From Ignisphaera sp. (GTDB taxonomy: Archaea; Thermoproteota; Thermoprotei_A; Sulfolobales; Ignisphaeraceae): a stretch of 64,000 bases of DNA. The position numbers and the translations under genes are program-made. The stretch is from contig JAVYNU010000001.1 in the NCBI GenBank assembly GCA_038735125.1, positions 62,001-126,000 on the forward strand, read 5' to 3'. The notes under the pieces are model-generated. The model saw only the letters and a list, made by a program, of their open reading frames with translations. It did no database searches and was not told the DNA's origin. Below are positions 54,147-63,664 of this stretch, one piece after another. The stretch's first letter is position 1. Each line of letters begins with the position of its first letter.

Positions 54147-54554
54147 CTAACCCTTTATCTCTATGTACTCAAGCAACTCTGGAACATATTTAAGTACATC
54201 ATCGATCGTGACTATTCCCATGACCTTTCCGGCATTGTTGACAACTGGTATATGACCGTGTCCCGTGCCAATCATGAGATTTATGACATCTTTAAGAGGT
54301 GTATTAGGTTCTACAATTGTGACTGGCCGGGAAAGTATTTGAGTAATTTTAGTTGATTTAGGGTCTAATCCCTTGGCAAAAACCTTTATTACAATATCCT
54401 TTGCTGTTACAACACCAAAAACAACGTCATTCTCGTCAACAACTATTAGCGAAGCAATGTTATATCTTTCCATCATCTTTATCGCATCATGTACTGTTGC
54501 ATCTACCTTCACACAAATTGGGTTAGGTACCATTATGTCAGATGCTCTAAGCAT
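54147..54554 (-). CDS. CBS-domain pair protein
   Basis: A 135-residue protein consisting of two CBS motifs (MVPNPICVKVDATVHDAIKMM; LSRPVTIVEPNTPLKDVINLM) with closing DVVFGVVTAKDIV and GKVMGIVTIDDVL. Such pairs bind adenosyl ligands and act as energy sensors. Its 5' end overlaps the NFACT gene by 22 bases, so the two may be co-expressed. The target is unknown. Confidence 0.9.
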   Translation of the reverse strand: MLRASDIMVPNPICVKVDATVHDAIKMMERYNIASLIVVDENDVVFGVVTAKDIVIKVFAKGLDPKSTKITQILSRPVTIVEPNTPLKDVINLMIGTGHGHIPVVNNAGKVMGIVTIDDVLKYVPELLEYIEIKG

Positions 54555-56602
54555 TTTTTCAGCACCTCTCTAGCATTTTCATTTATAGCCATTTTAACTA
54601 TTTTGCTCCTACCAGGTATTTTTGATCTCAGCTCATTTAGATCAATAGCTTTTGCGACCACATCTAAACCACTCCTTTTCAATTCAGATCTAAACTTCTC
54701 AACAACCTCCTCGATTCTTAGATCGCCTGGTTGTAAAACCATGTACCAAATACCTTTCTTTGAAACTGTAGCCTCTGAGCCAACAATTATCCTAGCTATA
54801 CATCGACCTTCATCAGTTTCTAAGATTTCTATTCCAATGGCTATTCTAAGCTCCACATTATCTATAAAATTCTTTTTGCCATACACCATGAATCCTCCAC
54901 GTGGAAGATATTCACCAGATGGTGGTGATAAAGACACTTGAGAACCTAGAACCCAAAAAACATTAATTGTATGAAGGCCTAGCTTCCATGCTTTACTATA
55001 GGATGCTGCCAAAACAGCAGCTTCTCTTAGCGTCTCCTCATCGACTTGCCTATTATCAGTTTTAATTATTACTGCGCTACCCCCGTGTATATCCGCATGC
55101 ATTACAATGTCACTATCCTTCAGAAGCTTTTTAATGAGATATATATTCTGACTTGCATCTCTTCCACCCAGAATTAAAAAACCGGATGGTGTTATAGTCC
55201 AATGGAATTTTTCAAACCATTCCATCTTTCTAGAAATCGAAAACTTTATGCTCTTCTCTTCAGCAACGGTTTCTTCACTCAGCCTCTTGATTTCTCCTTC
55301 TATTCTCTGCATTTCTGTGATCGTCCTTTCTATGCTTTCAGACACGTCACTTAGAGCCTTTCTATACTCATTGTATAACGACACCAATGGTTTTCTCACA
55401 TTCAACTCAATGCGAATTCCGCCAATATCTATATAGTATAGCCCCTTGCTCTGATCATATCCAACAATTCTATTACTACACTTACTTATTTGCTTCCAGC
55501 CATATTGTTTGACGACTGTCTGAACACATTGATGCAAACTCTCTATTTCTGGATAATTCTCCTCAATAATAGACACAATCTTGCTAATAAAGTCTTTTTT
55601 ATCTTCGTATGTCTTCAATATCGAATTCATCTCTTGTAATGTATGTCTTAACTTTTCAATTCTATCCATGATCGGCTTTATTTTAGTATCTTTAATAAGA
55701 TTTTCAATATTATATATGAAGAATCTATTTATTGTATCATTAAAACTTTGACTCACCTCAACCTTATAGATATTGCTGGTGGTAAACTGGGGTGGAACGA
55801 AGGGGTAGAACCCTAATGGAATATTATTTACATATACTATACAAGGGGTTGGTTTTTTTATAGCTTGATCGATAATACTTTTTGTGTTATCGATAATGCA
55901 TTTTATAATACCTTCAATGGATTCATCTTTATTATCCACACTTTTTTCACATAAAAATGCACCTGCCTCAACGACTTCTGGAGGAAATCCAAATGTTTTT
56001 ACAATATAGGAAATTACGTTTCGTTTTTTCTCATCAGATTCTCTTAATCCCTCCAGAATTTTTGTAATTTCTATGTTGTCTTGCCATTGTTTGGGTGGAA
56101 ATACGTATTTTGATTTTGGCACTATGATTCTGTCCTTCATTCTCTTATATTCCAACGCTATAACCACACTATAATCAGAATCTGTAAGAACAACTGTGCC
56201 TCGCGGTAGTAGTTCTATAATAAGTCTTCTCTCTTCCTCCCCACAGGCAATTTTCATAACAATTATTCTTTCTCTATCATGCTGATCCACTGAAATAATT
56301 TTACAGTCTCTTATATGTGTTCTCCACACGCTAGTCAAATTCTTTGAATGGTCTACATCTACCTTTGAATCAGATAAAGATATCCTCTTGCCAGGTTCAA
56401 TAATGAGATACCATGGCTTTATTTCTCCTCCTCTTCTAAGCTTTAAAATGGCTAGATTCTTTGAATATATGTATATGTTATCGATATAAGCATTTTCAAT
56501 ACGGCTTTTCTGCTCATTAATCCATACACTTATATCTAGCCAGCTCATAGAATTTTTCTGGTGTTTTTGTATTGATGCAGCATCCTGTTGAGGCATTGCC
56601 AC
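54533..56602 (-). CDS. NFACT-family protein (archaeal Rqc2/RqcH homologue)
   Basis: A 689-residue protein with the NFACT-N/HhH region, a long central coiled coil (about 310–440) and the NFACT-R domain (GFLILGGRDASQNIYLIKK; HADIHGGSAVIIKT; PSGEYLPRGGFMVYGKKNF). Relatives bind stalled 60S or 50S ribosomes and recruit tRNA-Ala to extend nascent chains in ribosome quality control. The usual start may be MSWLDISVWINEQ at residue 19. It shares overlaps with the CBS gene and the divergent 102-residue gene. Confidence 0.92.
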   Translation of the reverse strand: MAMPQQDAASIQKHQKNSMSWLDISVWINEQKSRIENAYIDNIYIYSKNLAILKLRRGGEIKPWYLIIEPGKRISLSDSKVDVDHSKNLTSVWRTHIRDCKIISVDQHDRERIIVMKIACGEEERRLIIELLPRGTVVLTDSDYSVVIALEYKRMKDRIIVPKSKYVFPPKQWQDNIEITKILEGLRESDEKKRNVISYIVKTFGFPPEVVEAGAFLCEKSVDNKDESIEGIIKCIIDNTKSIIDQAIKKPTPCIVYVNNIPLGFYPFVPPQFTTSNIYKVEVSQSFNDTINRFFIYNIENLIKDTKIKPIMDRIEKLRHTLQEMNSILKTYEDKKDFISKIVSIIEENYPEIESLHQCVQTVVKQYGWKQISKCSNRIVGYDQSKGLYYIDIGGIRIELNVRKPLVSLYNEYRKALSDVSESIERTITEMQRIEGEIKRLSEETVAEEKSIKFSISRKMEWFEKFHWTITPSGFLILGGRDASQNIYLIKKLLKDSDIVMHADIHGGSAVIIKTDNRQVDEETLREAAVLAASYSKAWKLGLHTINVFWVLGSQVSLSPPSGEYLPRGGFMVYGKKNFIDNVELRIAIGIEILETDEGRCIARIIVGSEATVSKKGIWYMVLQPGDLRIEEVVEKFRSELKRSGLDVVAKAIDLNELRSKIPGRSKIVKMAINENAREVLKKCLEHLT

Positions 56603-56880
56603 TCCACCTGAAGATATTGCTTATTAGGGGTCTTTATGGCTTGATAGCATCCACTATTGTAACTATATTCTCATTACATATATATTATGAGATTGCCTTA
56701 ACAGGTTTATTAGGTTCCATTGCTCCATATTTTACATGGACCTTAGTAATACTCCTATACCTACCAACCATAGCCATAATTAAAGGGCTTGGAGTAAACA
56801 AAAGATTTGAACTCTATTTAAGGGGTTTTTCAATATACTTTGTCATCTTCATACTTACAAATATTGTCATCGCCAGCTAA
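56572..56880 (+). CDS. Small three-helix membrane protein
   Basis: A 102-residue protein with hydrophobic segments at about 18–36, 42–68 and 82–100. No family recognised. The first codons overlap the 5' end of the NFACT gene on the other strand, so the start is uncertain, and its 3' end overlaps the SFM1-like gene by about 50 bases. The hydrophobic pattern supports a real gene. Confidence 0.55.
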   Translation: MMQHPVEALPLHLKILLIRGLYGLIASTIVTIFSLHIYYEIALTGLLGSIAPYFTWTLVILLYLPTIAIIKGLGVNKRFELYLRGFSIYFVIFILTNIVIAS

Positions 56881-57489
56881 AATCCTGGCTTCGTATACAG
56901 GGGAAAACTCTGCTACAATAGCTATGTAGTCTTGTGGCAAGACTATATTACCAACATCGTCAATAGGAAAAGCATAAGGCAACTCTATCTCTAGCTCTAT
57001 GTCATGCCCAAGTTTCTTGTTTATTTTCAAGCCAAACACATATTTTATCTCCTCAAGCTTTTTCCCATTCTCTATAAGCTTAACAATATAAGCTGCCCCA
57101 CCAATAGTATATTGATGTTTTCCGATGTTTCTAACCTTGGCTAGCGGAAGTTTCGATGTAATTAGCTTTCTTGTTCTTCCAGATGGTGGGTGAGACCCCA
57201 TTATACCTCCTATAATAACGTATTTGCTGTCTCGTAAATCATTAGTTGTAAGAGCTTCTTTTGCAACAGGATCTAGAACAATAACATTTGTATTATTGCT
57301 AAATAGCGTCGTTGCTGATTCTCTATATACTTTTCCAAGTGGTTTTAGTAATTGCGCATCTTTATCATTTTTTATGTTTGTGAAAATAACTCTACCTCCA
57401 AAGAGATTTGACACAAATTCGTATTCCTTAAAAAGCCATTTACTTATACAGGGTTCGAGATGCTCTATCACAATCTGCATTGCCCACAT
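56830..57489 (-). CDS. SFM1-like SPOUT methyltransferase (DUF431)
   Basis: A 219-residue protein of the DUF431/COG2428 family: VIEHLEPCISKWLFKEYEFVS at the N-terminus, VIIGGIMGSHPPSGRTRKLIT with the SPOUT knot residues, and LPLAKVRNIGKHQYTIGGAAY. The yeast member Sfm1 methylates an arginine of ribosomal protein S3. An archaeal role in ribosome modification is likely but not proven. It diverges from the Sm-like gene. Confidence 0.85.
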   Translation of the reverse strand: MWAMQIVIEHLEPCISKWLFKEYEFVSNLFGGRVIFTNIKNDKDAQLLKPLGKVYRESATTLFSNNTNVIVLDPVAKEALTTNDLRDSKYVIIGGIMGSHPPSGRTRKLITSKLPLAKVRNIGKHQYTIGGAAYIVKLIENGKKLEEIKYVFGLKINKKLGHDIELEIELPYAFPIDDVGNIVLPQDYIAIVAEFSPVYEARILAGDDNICKYEDDKVY

Positions 57490-57570
57490 ACCAACATTCT
57501 TATAAAGCTTAAAACAAAAATTTTTAAATTGTGATTAAAGCGAAATAGAGTTAGAGCGGGATGAATCTGA

Positions 57571-57855
57571 ATGGCAACAGCACAGCAAAAACCTTCGATA
57601 ACTCCTATGAAGCTACTAAGAGGATCTATGAACAAAACAGTGCTTGTGAAAGTTAAGGAAAATACGGAGTTTGTTGGAAAGCTTGTTATGACAGATCCGA
57701 CAATGAATGTTGTATTAGAGGATGCAACAGAGTATAGAGATGGGGGAGAAGAGGTTATAGCAAAATATGGTAGAATATTGATTAGGGGAAGCCAAATCCT
57801 ATACATATGCGTTGACTATACCGAAGCAAAGCTTAGGCAAGCAATATCATCGTGA
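57571..57855 (+). CDS. Sm-like archaeal protein (LSm/SmAP)
   Basis: A 94-residue protein with both Sm motifs: Sm1 VLVKVKENTEFVGKLVMTD with MNVVLEDA, and Sm2 ILIRGSQILYICV. SmAPs form heptameric rings that bind U-rich RNA and take part in RNA turnover. The N-terminal MATAQQKPSITPMKLL precedes the fold. The small Cys-containing gene follows seven bases downstream. Confidence 0.95.
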   Translation: MATAQQKPSITPMKLLRGSMNKTVLVKVKENTEFVGKLVMTDPTMNVVLEDATEYRDGGEEVIAKYGRILIRGSQILYICVDYTEAKLRQAISS

Positions 57856-57862
57856 GAATACC

Positions 57863-58027
57863 ATGAAAAGCTATAGAAAAACAGGAAAAAATGTGAAGCT
57901 ACCTAATTCATGTCCAATAAACTTTGAATTTTCATTGGACAACATTGATTGTAAGCTATGCAGATATTTTGACCAATGCCTCAAGGTATTCACTAAGGCT
58001 GAAAAACTTAGCAAGACCATTAGGTAG
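57863..58027 (+). CDS. Small Cys-containing protein after the Sm gene
   Basis: About 54 residues from ATG 57863, seven bases after the Sm-like stop. Cys are placed as CPINF...IDCKLCRYFDQC, which could bind zinc or an Fe-S cluster. The longer frame starting within the Sm gene is not favoured. Function unknown; co-transcription with the Sm-like gene is likely. Confidence 0.6.
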   Translation: MKSYRKTGKNVKLPNSCPINFEFSLDNIDCKLCRYFDQCLKVFTKAEKLSKTIR

Positions 58028-58111
58028 ACAGCATCGAATAAAAGTTTAGATAATACATAAGATACATAAAAGATATAAGGTTCAGGATATTTAAAAGCTG
58101 TGGGAAGGGCA

Positions 58112-59326
58112 ATGATAAATGTAGAGGTATCAGAACATAGATGGATAGGTATAGAGAATCTAAATGTTGAAATTGTGGAGAGAAAGGGTGTAGGTCACCC
58201 AGACTATGTAGCAGATAGTGTAGGAGAAGCTGTAAGTAGAGAGCTTAGCAAATACTATTTAAAAAGGTTTGGCCTGGTTTTGCACCATAATGTAGATAAA
58301 GTTCTTGTGGTAGGAGGTCAAGCGCATCCTGTTTTTGGGGGAGGTGAAGTCTTACAACCAATATATATAATTGTGTCGGGAAGAGCAACAACATATGTGA
58401 AAACAAAGGATGGATTAGAATTTATACCAGTTGGAACAATCGTAATGAGAGCTGCCAGAAATTGGATTAAAGAAAACTTCAGATTTCTGGATCCAGAAGA
58501 CCATGTTATTGTAGATTATAAAATTGGTCAGGGAAGTGCTGATCTAGTAGGACTTTTTGAATATGGGCTGAAGAAGGTCCCCCTAGCTAATGACACGAGC
58601 TTCGGTGTGGGATATGCACCATTATCAACACTTGAAAGGATTGTATATGATGTTGAGAGGTTCTTGAATTCACAGAACCTCAAAAATGTATTGCCAGTTG
58701 TAGGTGAAGATGTTAAGGTAATGGGGCTCAGAATAAATAAAAAGATAACGCTAACAATAGCTGTCGCCATGATCTCCAGGTTTGTAAGAGATAAGGAAGA
58801 GTACTTAGCATTAAAAGAGGAGATAAAAGAGAAAGTACTTGACTATCTAGCAAAGAAGGTGCATGGTTACGATATTGAGGTATTCATAAATGCAGCTGAC
58901 AAACCGGAGGAAGGAATACTTTATTTGACAGTTACAGGAACGTCTGCTGAACACGGTGATGATGGTGCAACCGGAAGAGGCAACAGAGTAAATGGATTAA
59001 TAACTCCAATGAGACCTATGAGCCTAGAGGCAACTGCTGGCAAGAATCCTATTAGCCATGTTGGCAAGATCTATAATGTTGCATCGACAATCATAGCAAA
59101 TAAAATTTATGAAGAAGTAAAGGGTGTTAGAGAAGTTTATGTCAGTATGTTAAGCCAGATTGGAAGACCAATAAACGATCCATTAATAGTTGATATAAAG
59201 ATCTTTCCAGAAGATAAACTAACGGTGAATATGACCAGTGAGGTAAAGGGCATTGTTAATGAGGTTCTTGAAAACATTGAGAAGATATCGAATTATATAA
59301 TAGAGAATAAGATTGGTCTATTTTGA
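58112..59326 (+). CDS. Archaeal S-adenosylmethionine synthetase
   Basis: About 404 residues of the archaeal MAT family (COG1812), which makes SAM from methionine and ATP. Signature segments are [49 protein letters not shown], and [20 protein letters not shown] with [15 protein letters not shown]. The ATG at 58112 is preferred over the GTG at 58100. It serves the many radical SAM enzymes and methyltransferases in the window. Confidence 0.96.
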   Translation: MINVEVSEHRWIGIENLNVEIVERKGVGHPDYVADSVGEAVSRELSKYYLKRFGLVLHHNVDKVLVVGGQAHPVFGGGEVLQPIYIIVSGRATTYVKTKDGLEFIPVGTIVMRAARNWIKENFRFLDPEDHVIVDYKIGQGSADLVGLFEYGLKKVPLANDTSFGVGYAPLSTLERIVYDVERFLNSQNLKNVLPVVGEDVKVMGLRINKKITLTIAVAMISRFVRDKEEYLALKEEIKEKVLDYLAKKVHGYDIEVFINAADKPEEGILYLTVTGTSAEHGDDGATGRGNRVNGLITPMRPMSLEATAGKNPISHVGKIYNVASTIIANKIYEEVKGVREVYVSMLSQIGRPINDPLIVDIKIFPEDKLTVNMTSEVKGIVNEVLENIEKISNYIIENKIGLF

Positions 59327-59334
59327 ATAGATAA

Positions 59335-61320
59335 TCAACTCTTTAATAAGCCCAGCCTATACTCTTTAATGATATCAACAAGCTTTTTAGGATCTAGATA
59401 TTCCTTCTCCCGTTTTTTATTTAAATAGTCTTCCAACTTGTTATAAGCATTTCTTACAGCTTCCTGCAGAAGCTTTTTGTCGAAAACCACCACATTATCT
59501 GTGGCTAAAACTGGTGCTATATTTTCACAGACAATTCCGAGCTCCAGATCCAAAATGTCTGTTGAAAATGATTGTGGACATGTCTTCATTATTAATATCG
59601 CTGGTCTTTTAATGCTTTTTAGCTTAGACAAGTCTATAATATCTCTATCCATGTACATTACATAGATCCCGTCCACAGTTATCTGATATTCTTCGCTGAA
59701 GCTCTTAGCAATGGGAATAATGATAAGCCTATTATTTGCAATACCCATTAAGATTTCTTCAAACGCTTTCCTAGACTCATTTAACTTCTCACGCTCTTTT
59801 TCAAGAGACTCTATATATGCTTGCATCTGTTTTAGTTTCTCTTTGAACTCATTAACCATTCTATCCCTTACAATCTCCGGCTCTAGCTTCTCACTTGTCT
59901 TGAACCTGTTCTCAAATTCTATTTCACTTAATCTATTTTCCAACTCTATTACACGCCTTCTGAGAATCTCTTTCTCCTTTTGAAGTTCATTTAACTTCTC
60001 TTCAACTATCTTAACCCTATCAACACAGTTGCTATATGCATTTTGAGATGGTATTACAGCATCCTGGTTAAGGGTTGCATAGTAAGCATTTTTAAGGTGT
60101 TCCTCAATGGCGTACTCAATAGCTTCATTGATTGTCTTGCCCCGCAGCAACTGTAGCTTAATGTCATCTATTTCTACATCCAGCCCCAACTCAATAATCT
60201 TTCTCTCAACCTCTATAAACTTTTTCTCAAAAGATTTATACGCCTTCAGTGCAGCAGCAAGTGCATCCCTCTCATGCGAAGTTCTAATCTCTACATTTAG
60301 ACCACGTTTCATAGCCCAGCTAATCAGATACTCCTTTTCCTCAACACTCAGAGATTTATTGGGTATGTAAAGGGGTAGCCCAAGAATCGAAGAAATTTTT
60401 TTGACAGTGTCTGGAGGCGGATTCTTGTCTGTTGCTATGAGAACCGGCGTACCGATTGAGTATACCTTGCTTACCACAGCCACCTTGTCAAGTTCTCTAG
60501 ATGAATAGGTATAGCAGGTTTTAAGCGACAGGTCTATCATAGCTATACCAGTTTCAATCCCAGGGTCAACACCTACTATTACATACCTTTTGCTATAGCC
60601 TTCGTTTTCAAACTCTATTGTTGTATACTCAGGTTTTATAACAATCCTTATATCATTTCCATGGAAGGGCTTTACAAACCTACGTACAGTTGAAGCATCT
60701 GCATAGACTATAATTATAGCGTTGTCTAACCCCCCTTTTCCTCTTCTCAAGACTATATCATATACTATCTGAGCTTCGTCAAGCTTCTTCCTAACCTCCT
60801 TCATCGCAGTGAAAATAGCGGTCCTCACTGCTCGTGCAAAAATGTTTGCTCTACTACCACCTGATCCAGGTGATCTAGTTCTCGAAATGACTATCTTTGT
60901 TCGTGTGCCAACACCTCTAATTACCGTGCCAATGCCATTTAATGCTAGAAGAGCACAGAGGTAGGCGGTTTGAAGAGGTTTTGGCTTTGTTGATAAATTT
61001 AGACCAAGTTTTAGCACTTGCTTAGACAAATCAATGAATTTGCTCTCCTCCAAGGTAACCTGATATATTGTTGTAGTTGGTGGAAAGAGTTCGAGAATTC
61101 TAGCTAGTTCTTTCCTCATTGGAGCTATTTCAAAAATATTGTCAATACCGATTCTATCTACTTTATAGTCCCACGCAATTCTAATCAAACCTTTTAATGG
61201 CGTTTCAACAGATTCATAAACTATATTGTTGTCTTCATCAATTACCACTACTGCATATATGGGTGGATTTGTTCTTGATAATGGGCTTCCCTTGACGATA
61301 TCTATGCCCATTACCTTCAT
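59335..61320 (-). CDS. DUF460 protein (RNase H/RuvC-like fold, COG2433)
   Basis: A 661-residue protein conserved in archaea. Two RNase H-like modules (MKVMGIDIVKGSPLS and RYVIVGVDPGIETGIAMIDL, each with the first-strand Asp), followed by a long coiled coil (about 430–540) and a C-terminal domain with KEYRLGLLKS. The middle ISRTRSPGSGGSRANIFARA is family-specific. A DNA or RNA resolving nuclease has been proposed for the family, without proof. Start ATG at 61320. Confidence 0.85.
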   Translation of the reverse strand: MKVMGIDIVKGSPLSRTNPPIYAVVVIDEDNNIVYESVETPLKGLIRIAWDYKVDRIGIDNIFEIAPMRKELARILELFPPTTTIYQVTLEESKFIDLSKQVLKLGLNLSTKPKPLQTAYLCALLALNGIGTVIRGVGTRTKIVISRTRSPGSGGSRANIFARAVRTAIFTAMKEVRKKLDEAQIVYDIVLRRGKGGLDNAIIIVYADASTVRRFVKPFHGNDIRIVIKPEYTTIEFENEGYSKRYVIVGVDPGIETGIAMIDLSLKTCYTYSSRELDKVAVVSKVYSIGTPVLIATDKNPPPDTVKKISSILGLPLYIPNKSLSVEEKEYLISWAMKRGLNVEIRTSHERDALAAALKAYKSFEKKFIEVERKIIELGLDVEIDDIKLQLLRGKTINEAIEYAIEEHLKNAYYATLNQDAVIPSQNAYSNCVDRVKIVEEKLNELQKEKEILRRRVIELENRLSEIEFENRFKTSEKLEPEIVRDRMVNEFKEKLKQMQAYIESLEKEREKLNESRKAFEEILMGIANNRLIIIPIAKSFSEEYQITVDGIYVMYMDRDIIDLSKLKSIKRPAILIMKTCPQSFSTDILDLELGIVCENIAPVLATDNVVVFDKKLLQEAVRNAYNKLEDYLNKKREKEYLDPKKLVDIIKEYRLGLLKS

Positions 61321-61464
61321 AATAACACTTCGATTAGCTTATTATTTTTCTCTATGCTACAAGGATCCTAACCATCTATACACAATATTTTCATTAAGAG
61401 TTTAAAAACTTGAATAATACTAGGCAAGATAAAACTGGGTTCACCTCTTTATGTATTTGTATAT

Positions 61465-61620
61465 GTTTTTATATGGTGTGTCATCGGCTCATTCTTTGAA
61501 AACCCACCCTTCGATCTGGTTTCATCCATCATTGGGTGGGTGCCCCACGACCCATGACGTGGGGCGTGCGCTTTGAGGGTACGTAGATAGATGTTCATTG
61601 CCCAATAGCGTCTCTGTCGG
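61465..61620 (-). ncRNA. Structured RNA candidate R3 (partner of R1)
   Basis: In RNA sense: CTCAAAGCGCACGC, hairpin 1 GCCCCACG/CGTGGGGC with loop TCATGGGT (61542–61565), directly followed by hairpin 2 ACCCACCC/GGGTGGGT with a 24-base loop containing GGATGAAACCAGA (61502–61541), then a GAATGAGCCGATGACAC tail. Segment order, loops and tail match R1 at 33.4 kb, while stem bases differ but still pair. It begins right after the element copy B and lies upstream of the DUF460 gene. Confidence 0.6.
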
Positions 61621-61633
61621 CTATAACCCTTTC

Positions 61634-61936
61634 TCTAGAGGTCTGACCTTTATGTGGGTCTTCATCCCTCACGGTTTCCTCTACCCCCGCTTGCGGGAGC
61701 CTGGTCTCATCAGTTAGCCTCCCTCACCCCTCCGCCAGACTCCCATCAACGAAGGCAGAGGGGTTCGGAGAGCCTCATCCCTATCTCGCAACCGCTCATC
61801 GCTCATCAGCTTCCCCACATCCCATACCAGATTATTACTGATAAGCTTATAATCTTTTGCAAAAACCCGGAGACAGAAATCTCCCAACAACACCCACGAC
61901 AAACCCAATCACATAATAAACTCTTGACACTTTCAC
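61634..61936. mobile_element. Short, ORF-less derivative of the TnpB-type element
   Basis: Its ends match those of the element at 16058–17553: GTGAAAGTGTCAAGAG (ending at 61936 on the plus strand) against GTGAAAGTGTTGAGA, and GTCAGACCTCTAGAG at the other side. Only about 85 bases separate the first end from the TATA-like box, where the full copy has tnpB. It starts immediately after the RIO2 stop codon. This is the structure expected of a non-autonomous copy. Confidence 0.5.
61640..61824 (-). ncRNA. RNA-like segment, copy B
   Basis: About 80% identical to 17361–17545 in reverse orientation. The stem GAGTCTGG/CCAGGCTC (61735–61742 with 61697–61704) is kept with different wobble pairs. The 5' part has GCTGATGA and CCGAACCCC, which could form a C/D-like kink between GGGG and CCCC; these are degenerate in copy A. 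A TATA-like ATTATAAG (61846–61853) lies upstream. Confidence 0.5.
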
Positions 61937-61940
61937 GAAC

Positions 61941-62840
61941 TTACCAGGTCTCTAGAACATATTTGAGTACTTCATCTAGTTCAATGGTTAATCTAAACTT
62001 TTTCTTGAAGAAAGATATTATGTGTTGCAAGTCTCTCCTCAAGACTTCTAGAGATCTGGGATCCACTGTTGCGACATACTGTGGCCAATCTATTATATAG
62101 CTTTTCCCACTCTCTATATCAACAATTACGTTATATTCACTTAAATCACCGTGAACGAGGCCTGCTTTCCAGTAAGCGTTTTTTACTATATCAACTATTT
62201 GATAAAATATCTCAGCAGGATCTTCAAGATCTTTTACCTCAAACAGATTTACACCATTTATATACTCTATTACGACACTGTGAAGAGCGTTGCCATAGAA
62301 CTTAGGGATTCCTTGAATATTGAATTTATTTAGTATGCCCAACGCCTCAGCCTCTCTACGGCCAGACACAATGCTTTTCACCATCCAAGTAGAGCCGCCG
62401 AAATTTTCGCCATACGACCTTACTTTAGACACGTTCCTAAACTCTTTTCCAATTTTATGAAATTTTACTGCAACAAGAGAATTGCTGGTTGATATTGCTT
62501 GGTAAAGCTCGCTCTCCTTACCCTCGCCAATTTTATCGCCAAATGCGCTAAGAACATTCTTTAGAACGAGCCTGTGTATTGCAAGACAGTCCAAGCCTAG
62601 GAATCTAAGTCTATAGGCTTCAAGTGTTGGGTGACGCTCGATAAGCTTCATTTTGCTGAGTTTCTGGATCCTAGCCACTATCTCTTTTTGTGTAAATTTT
62701 CTATCGAACTTGTTTACAATTAATTCCATGGGTATAAACTCAAATTTCTTTATGTAGCGAACAAAAATATCTAACAAGATGTAATCTTCTTCAACGAGAC
62801 TTTTACATATTACACCCAGCTTCGTCCAACAACACCCCAA
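61941..62840 (-). CDS. rio2: RIO2-type serine/threonine protein kinase
   Basis: About 299 residues. N-terminal winged helix (FDRKFTQKEIVARIQKLSK), then the RIO kinase fold: ATP lysine in LVAVKFHKIGK, catalytic VHGDLSEYNVIVD and metal-binding YIIDWPQYV. Rio2 acts in maturation of the small ribosomal subunit. The frame starts with TTG (62840) and includes an odd Cys-rich start (GCCW); a start near KLGV would fit the family better. Confidence 0.92.
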   Translation of the reverse strand: MGCCWTKLGVICKSLVEEDYILLDIFVRYIKKFEFIPMELIVNKFDRKFTQKEIVARIQKLSKMKLIERHPTLEAYRLRFLGLDCLAIHRLVLKNVLSAFGDKIGEGKESELYQAISTSNSLVAVKFHKIGKEFRNVSKVRSYGENFGGSTWMVKSIVSGRREAEALGILNKFNIQGIPKFYGNALHSVVIEYINGVNLFEVKDLEDPAEIFYQIVDIVKNAYWKAGLVHGDLSEYNVIVDIESGKSYIIDWPQYVATVDPRSLEVLRRDLQHIISFFKKKFRLTIELDEVLKYVLETW

Positions 62841-62976
62841 GAGTATGCTGATCCGTGGCGGCCGCGATTCTCTTCATCCAATTATGTCGAGAGCGCGGGA
62901 CTCTTCATCACTATTAGATTAGTCTAACGTACTTTTAAGTTTGTTAGACAAAATCTCCGTTTGGGACCCCAGATAT

Positions 62977-63447
62977 ATGCCTAGCAAGCTCAAGCTTCCC
63001 CCAAGAATAAAGATTTTGGAGGCCTTGGGTTGTTTAGCAGATAGAAGGATTAGAGAAATTGACGATAACAAAGCTGTTGTATCATCATCTGATGGTAGTA
63101 GGGAATACCACATTTATGTGGATGTAAAGAAGGGGCTTGTCTATAGCGATGATAATGGTACAAAATTTAGGGGGTATATAGGCTATCCCATAATAGCTTT
63201 TCTTATGCTAAAAGGTTATCTACCATATGATGAGAAAATAGCCAAGGCATTAGCTGGGATACCGTGGAAAAAACTCAATGAGTCTTATAAGAACTATCAG
63301 GTTGTCGAAAACATAGTAAAAGATTTTGCAAGACAAAACGGAGTCTCACTAGAATCTATAGATGCTTTCATAAACAATACACTAAGGCAATTATCCAAGC
63401 TTTCATTAATATACGATGAAAATCTTAAAAATGCTTTTAACACATGA
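62977..63447 (+). CDS. Conserved crenarchaeal hypothetical protein
   Basis: About 156 residues: KLKLPPRIKILEALGCLAD, a SSSDGSREYHIYVDVKKGLVY strand region, and YDEKIAKALAGIPWKKLNE, a pattern I associate with uncharacterised crenarchaeal proteins. ATG 62977 is chosen because an ACTTTTAAG box (62931–62939) places the transcript start after the earlier TTG at 62941. The divergent RIO2 gene lies upstream. No function known. Confidence 0.6.
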   Translation: MPSKLKLPPRIKILEALGCLADRRIREIDDNKAVVSSSDGSREYHIYVDVKKGLVYSDDNGTKFRGYIGYPIIAFLMLKGYLPYDEKIAKALAGIPWKKLNESYKNYQVVENIVKDFARQNGVSLESIDAFINNTLRQLSKLSLIYDENLKNAFNT

Positions 63448-63664
63448 ACTATTTTTCATCATCATTGAACAATTTCAGCTTAATCTATACAATTTTAACA
63501 TATAAATGTTTAACTTTCTACCAAATACCTTCATGCTATTCACATAGTTAATTTGAGAGCATTAAAGAGCATAATGCGTGAGATGCCGATGCTAACTGTC
63601 ATCTGTAGTATTTCATAAATTTTTAATAATGTGGAAAATAATTGACTATATTGTGAGGATTAGA
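63448..63664. other. Intergenic region before the last gene
   Basis: AT-rich spacer with TTTAATAAT near 63621–63630 as the likely promoter of the next gene. No RNA gene or repeat could be supported; short GATGC/GCATC-type words near 63580 were examined without finding a C/D arrangement. Confidence 0.4.

Noticed and set aside
61654-62100. 148-codon plus-strand ORF at 61.7–62.1 kb
   Set aside because: It covers the antisense of copy B and of the RIO2 3' end; the protein is Pro/Ser/His-rich noise.
62850-62920. Possible C/D RNA on the minus strand (GTGATGA, then GGATGAA) upstream of RIO2
   Set aside because: No acceptable D or D' CTGA box at guide distance; more likely part of the RIO2 leader.
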